Shown here piece after piece: positions 60,717-64,000 of a DNA stretch of 64,000 bases. The notes beneath the pieces are model-generated. The model saw nothing but the letters and a program-made list of their open reading frames with translations. It made no database searches and was not told where the DNA came from. The stretch is from Megalonaias nervosa (Eukaryota > Mollusca > Bivalvia > Unionida > Unionidae), in assembly GCA_016617855.1 (NCBI GenBank), contig JAECUM010003709.1:62001-126000 (forward strand). Direction: 5' to 3'. How positions within the stretch are numbered: the stretch's first letter is position 1; the number at the start of each line of letters is the position of its first letter. A program made the translations under genes and the position numbers.

Positions 60717-63559
60717 CAGACCTGCCAACCCTAAAGAGACATTCTCAGTCAGTCAGTCAAAATTTTTCAGTAAGTTGGACCAATTTTCAGTAAGGTGTAA
60801 AAACTATTAAGTACTGGCAACAAGTAAAATTTTAATAACTGTTACAGTTTATATCCATGTTGTAACTTACAATATATAGCTACTGATGTGACTGGTACAT
60901 GGTACTTTTGCACTTTCTAAGAAACGTCTGGTCAAACTCCATTTTGAAGCATTCTCCCCCCCCCCTTCACTTTCAGGACTAGTACTGCTTCCAAGGTATC
61001 AACTGACACAGATGAGCTGGATTTTGAATGGTTTTTTGCAACAAATGAGAACACCCTCTCTCACAACCTGCATCTGAATGAGGAGCAATAAGTACATTCT
61101 TCATGATGCTGGACAACAATTTGTATTTGAACTTGCCATTAGCATCCATGAGTTTACTAATAAGATCCCATTGCTTGTCAACTCGTCTAGTGTTTAAGAT
61201 CTCAGGATTCAATTCATCTACTTGGTAATTCAAAAACTCTGCTTCCAAGTCGTCTCGCCAGTTGGTTTCTTTGGGTTCCATACACATAAATCTTGATAGG
61301 AAATACATCACACTGCTAAAATCACTCATCATCCTTTTTGACACATCAGCAACTGCACTGTGTTTCAGAAGTTCATTATTCAGGGGAAACCTCTTAACAA
61401 TGTAATCACAAACAGTTGTGTAATAGTCTCTTACATCTTTATAGAACTGACAAAGGCTACTTTCATACAGCTTCCTTTCAGCCAAGTATTTTCTTGTTTC
61501 TGAACCTACTGTAAGTGTAATCATCTGACTTTTGTTTCTTACAATCATGATAATCGCTATCAGTAAGATCCTTGGCATGTGAAATTTCTGTAGCCTTTAC
61601 AAATCTGGTCAGCAACTGTTTTAATAATTCAAGCATGTTTTCTCTAAGTTTGTGGATCATAGGCTCCTCCTGTTGCATGATTAAGTTGTACTTGTTAAAT
61701 AATGGAATTATGTGGTCTAGAAATAACCAATAAATCTTCATCCTCCGGGACTGCAAAGCATTACACACACTCATAGCCTTTTCCTCTCTTAACTGATTTT
61801 TGTACTGTCTTTCCAGTCATTTCTAACCAATGGTGTCTGACATCTAGACAGAGCCCTTTTATCTGATTTCTATAATATAGCTTTCTCTAAGGAACCTATC
61901 TTGGGTTTTATTTTCTCAGTCTTTCCTGCTGAGGCAGACTTGAGGGTAGTACTAACCAGACTTCTAGATTTATCACAGCTCAAAGCTTTACTGCATGTAC
62001 CTGCACTGTCGTTATTTCCTTCTTTATTACTAGATACATGTGAACTTCATCCTTGGAATTAGACACCTTCTCTGACATCCTACTTTTGGCTTTAGCTCTT
62101 TTGCCTTGAACCTCTTGTTTCTTGGTTTCTTTACCAAAATATATTTGTAAGGGTTCCCACTGTTCCAACAGTCTCTTTTACCTTCACCAAGAGACAACCA
62201 TCTTCTTACACAATGCTTCAATATTTTTCTCTGCTCTTTCCCACAAAGAGTCTTAAGATCTTTCAGTTCCATTTGTCTATTCACACTTTTATCCAAATAA
62301 TATGATATGTCCACTAATAAGTCATCAACATATCAGCCCCCTTTTTAGCTGCTACATGTATCAAATGGCATGAACATCCACTCAGATACACTGAGGGATT
62401 CACCAGTTATATGTCCAAATACAATTTTATTGCAACCTTTCATCACTGAAGCATTATCTAAAGCATTATCTGATTCAAAGGCAATACAGTTATTCAAAGG
62501 CAATACAGTTATTCCAACTTACATTTTCTCTTTTTCTAATCCTCATCCAATAATGTGAAAATATTTTCCCCAGTAGAGGCTTCATCACATGTTGGAACTG
62601 ACAAATGTGCTTCACTTACAACCCCATCTGTGTTATCAAAATATCTAACAACAACTGGGTACAGCTTCTCAGAATCATTGCTACCATCAGTTGCTATACT
62701 GAAAGGTTGGGATGAAATATTGTTAACAATGCCTTCCTGAACTGACTTGCACTGTTGTAGTACAAAAGCAGTAGTTTTGTTCTGCCACACTGATAACTAT
62801 TTACTACTGACGATTTGGGAAACATGCACTTGAATAGTTTAGAAGCATGGTCAGATGCAGCAACTGCAACATTATGCTCAACCAAAAAGTTTGTAAAATA
62901 TACTTCGGCCTTAATGACCTCCAATTCAGTTTCTGGCACTACAGATCCAAATCCCATAGAGGTCAACTACTTAAAACTTGATTTCACTGCAACGTATTCT
63001 GTATGTTTTTTTGAATTTACGTGGCGGCGACAGTCATCTCGCCCACAGTGGGAAATGTTTAAGTCAAGACGACATAACGTGCAATAAATGTAATGGTCAC
63101 CTTTTTTACTTTTTTCTAAGCATAACCAAGTATCTGAGTAATCTCTTTTATACTTTGCAACCAGTTTCAGCTTTTTAGGAGGCTGGTTGTCCTCTCCATC
63201 TTTGATGCATTTTTGTTTGGAAGACATTTTCAGACAACTGGATGACAAAACAAAAAAAAAATCTAGATAAGATGCGTGCTTCTCAAGAACAAAATAGGCA
63301 GGTTTAAAGCATCTGACGTACTAATGTATAGTTAGTCTGGTTCCCTACCAAAATCCACTCAGTCTAAGATGAAACTCCGAATCCGAACACGTAGTCTAAT
63401 ACGAAAATCCGGATCCAGAACGAACCAGTACAAAAAATATCCGAAACAGAAAAAAAAAACGATCATATTTCCATACTTTTTGCTATCATTTCATAAGTCA
63501 GTAATTTTAGTGTTTTTTTTGTAAGACTTACGGCAAAATCGTAAGAGTTGGCAGGCCTG
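60717..63559 (-). mobile_element. hAT-type DNA transposon, decayed
   Basis: Ends CAGACCTGCCAACCCTAAAG (left) and inverted CAGGCCTGCCAACTCTTACG (right). It encloses a minus-strand transposase in pieces. Clear 8-bp target duplications were not seen (tacatact left, caaactgt right), consistent with age. 2.8 kb, normal for an autonomous hAT. Confidence 0.7.
60979..63248 (-). pseudogene. hAT transposase with N-terminal BED-like zinc finger, broken
   Basis: N-terminal BED-like finger: WLCLEKSKKGDHYIYCTLCR...CRRHVNSKKH (about 63145-63010; C-x2-C and H-x5-H). Then a catalytic-core start, FSIATDGSNDSEKLYPVVVR with an Asp (about 62700-62640); a middle helical region in several frames (62314-61478); and the C-terminal dimerisation segment APHSDAGCERGCSHLLQKT (about 61085-61030), the hAT 'S-x-x-x-E-R' box. 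At least four frame breaks. Known role of the family: cut-and-paste transposition as an oligomer. Confidence 0.75.
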
Positions 63560-63729
63560 CAAACTGTACCTGCCAACTTAACTGTAAATGCATGTGGAAA
63601 AATTTTAAGGCTGTTGACTCTATAGTACTATTTCAACTCCAACAGGAAATCTATGTAAACACCATAATATTAGAAAAATTGCTTAACTTTATATCATAAC
63701 TACTCATGATCAATTAATATCTCTCAGAA

Positions 63730-64000
63730 TAGATCCATCCTTAATGCAATCTCTACCCATCCTTGATGCAATCTCTGTGAGGGAGTGCAGATGCTCTAAC
63801 CACTAGGCCACAGGACAGGTGGTCTGATACAATTTCTACCCATTCTTGACATAATCTCTACCCATCCTTGACACAGTCTCTACCCATCCTTAATGCAACT
63901 CTATACATCCCTGATGCAATCTCGACACATCCTTGACGCAATCTCTACCCATTTTTGATGCAATTCTACACATCCCTGATGCAATCTCGACACATCCTTG
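63730..64000. repeat. ~24-bp tandem array with an embedded SINE head, running off the window
   Basis: Repeated catccttgatgcaatctcta followed by ccc, about nine units. At 63778-63825 a piece matching the SINE tRNA head on the minus strand (ggcctagtggttagagcatc) interrupts it. The array continues past position 64000. Confidence 0.85.

Noticed and set aside
51527..64000. Search for the missing kinesin-13 first exon
   Set aside because: No minus-strand segment matching the conserved N-terminal strand ending in 'GKE' was found; it probably lies beyond the window.

Overview
This is invertebrate genomic DNA. It is AT-rich, dominated by transposons and satellites, and has long introns and no bacterial gene organisation. 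The repeat content suggests a mollusc: ~140-bp 'gccatat...gatgtcagat' tandem repeats with a 'gatggactgcaggccatcc' end module, and tRNA-derived SINEs with A and B boxes. That assignment rests on general familiarity with such repeats; no search was run.

The one host gene I can support is a kinesin-13 (KIF2A/MCAK-type microtubule depolymerase) on the minus strand. I assembled seven exons by eye: 51440-51526, 28297-28354, 24771-24887, 22259-22406, 12803-12906, 12268-12430 and 1988-2078. All have AG/GT borders and mutually compatible phases, giving 256 consecutive codons from the N-terminal domain through the class-specific neck and the KVD-finger region to the P-loop. The 5' end (right) and the rest of the motor (left) lie outside the window. 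A possible 99-bp cassette exon, in phase at both ends, lies at 46589-46687. Nearly everything else is intron.

Left to right. The flank and intron at 1-1987 hold a ~140-bp satellite (A). The 10.2-kb intron 2079-12267 holds satellite B split by a DIRS-type retrotransposon (2943-7818) with long inverted terminal repeats, then an ~85-95-bp tandem array (8453-9319) interrupted by a compact virus-like insert (9320 to about 11757). The insert carries two paralogous small zinc-cluster genes pointing at each other across a pair of hairpins, followed by a broken archaeo-eukaryotic-primase-like gene. Intron 12907-22258 carries a 5.8-kb DNA transposon with PIF/Harbinger-like ends (13606-19371) and a satellite A block. 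Introns 22407-28296 carry satellites A and B and a 58-bp minisatellite. Intron 28355-51439 carries a foldback element, a 52-bp minisatellite, a palindromic MITE family, a Crypton-like recombinase relic, SINEs, a pogo-like element and several duplications.

Right of 51526 lie a second DIRS-like relic (52798-54325 and 55621-55790), a LINE inside it with the 5'-inverted structure expected from twin priming (54328-55620), a second pogo-like element (56905-58158), a decayed hAT transposon (60717-63559), and a 24-bp tandem array running off the window end. The strongest candidate for something unusual is the virus-like insert.
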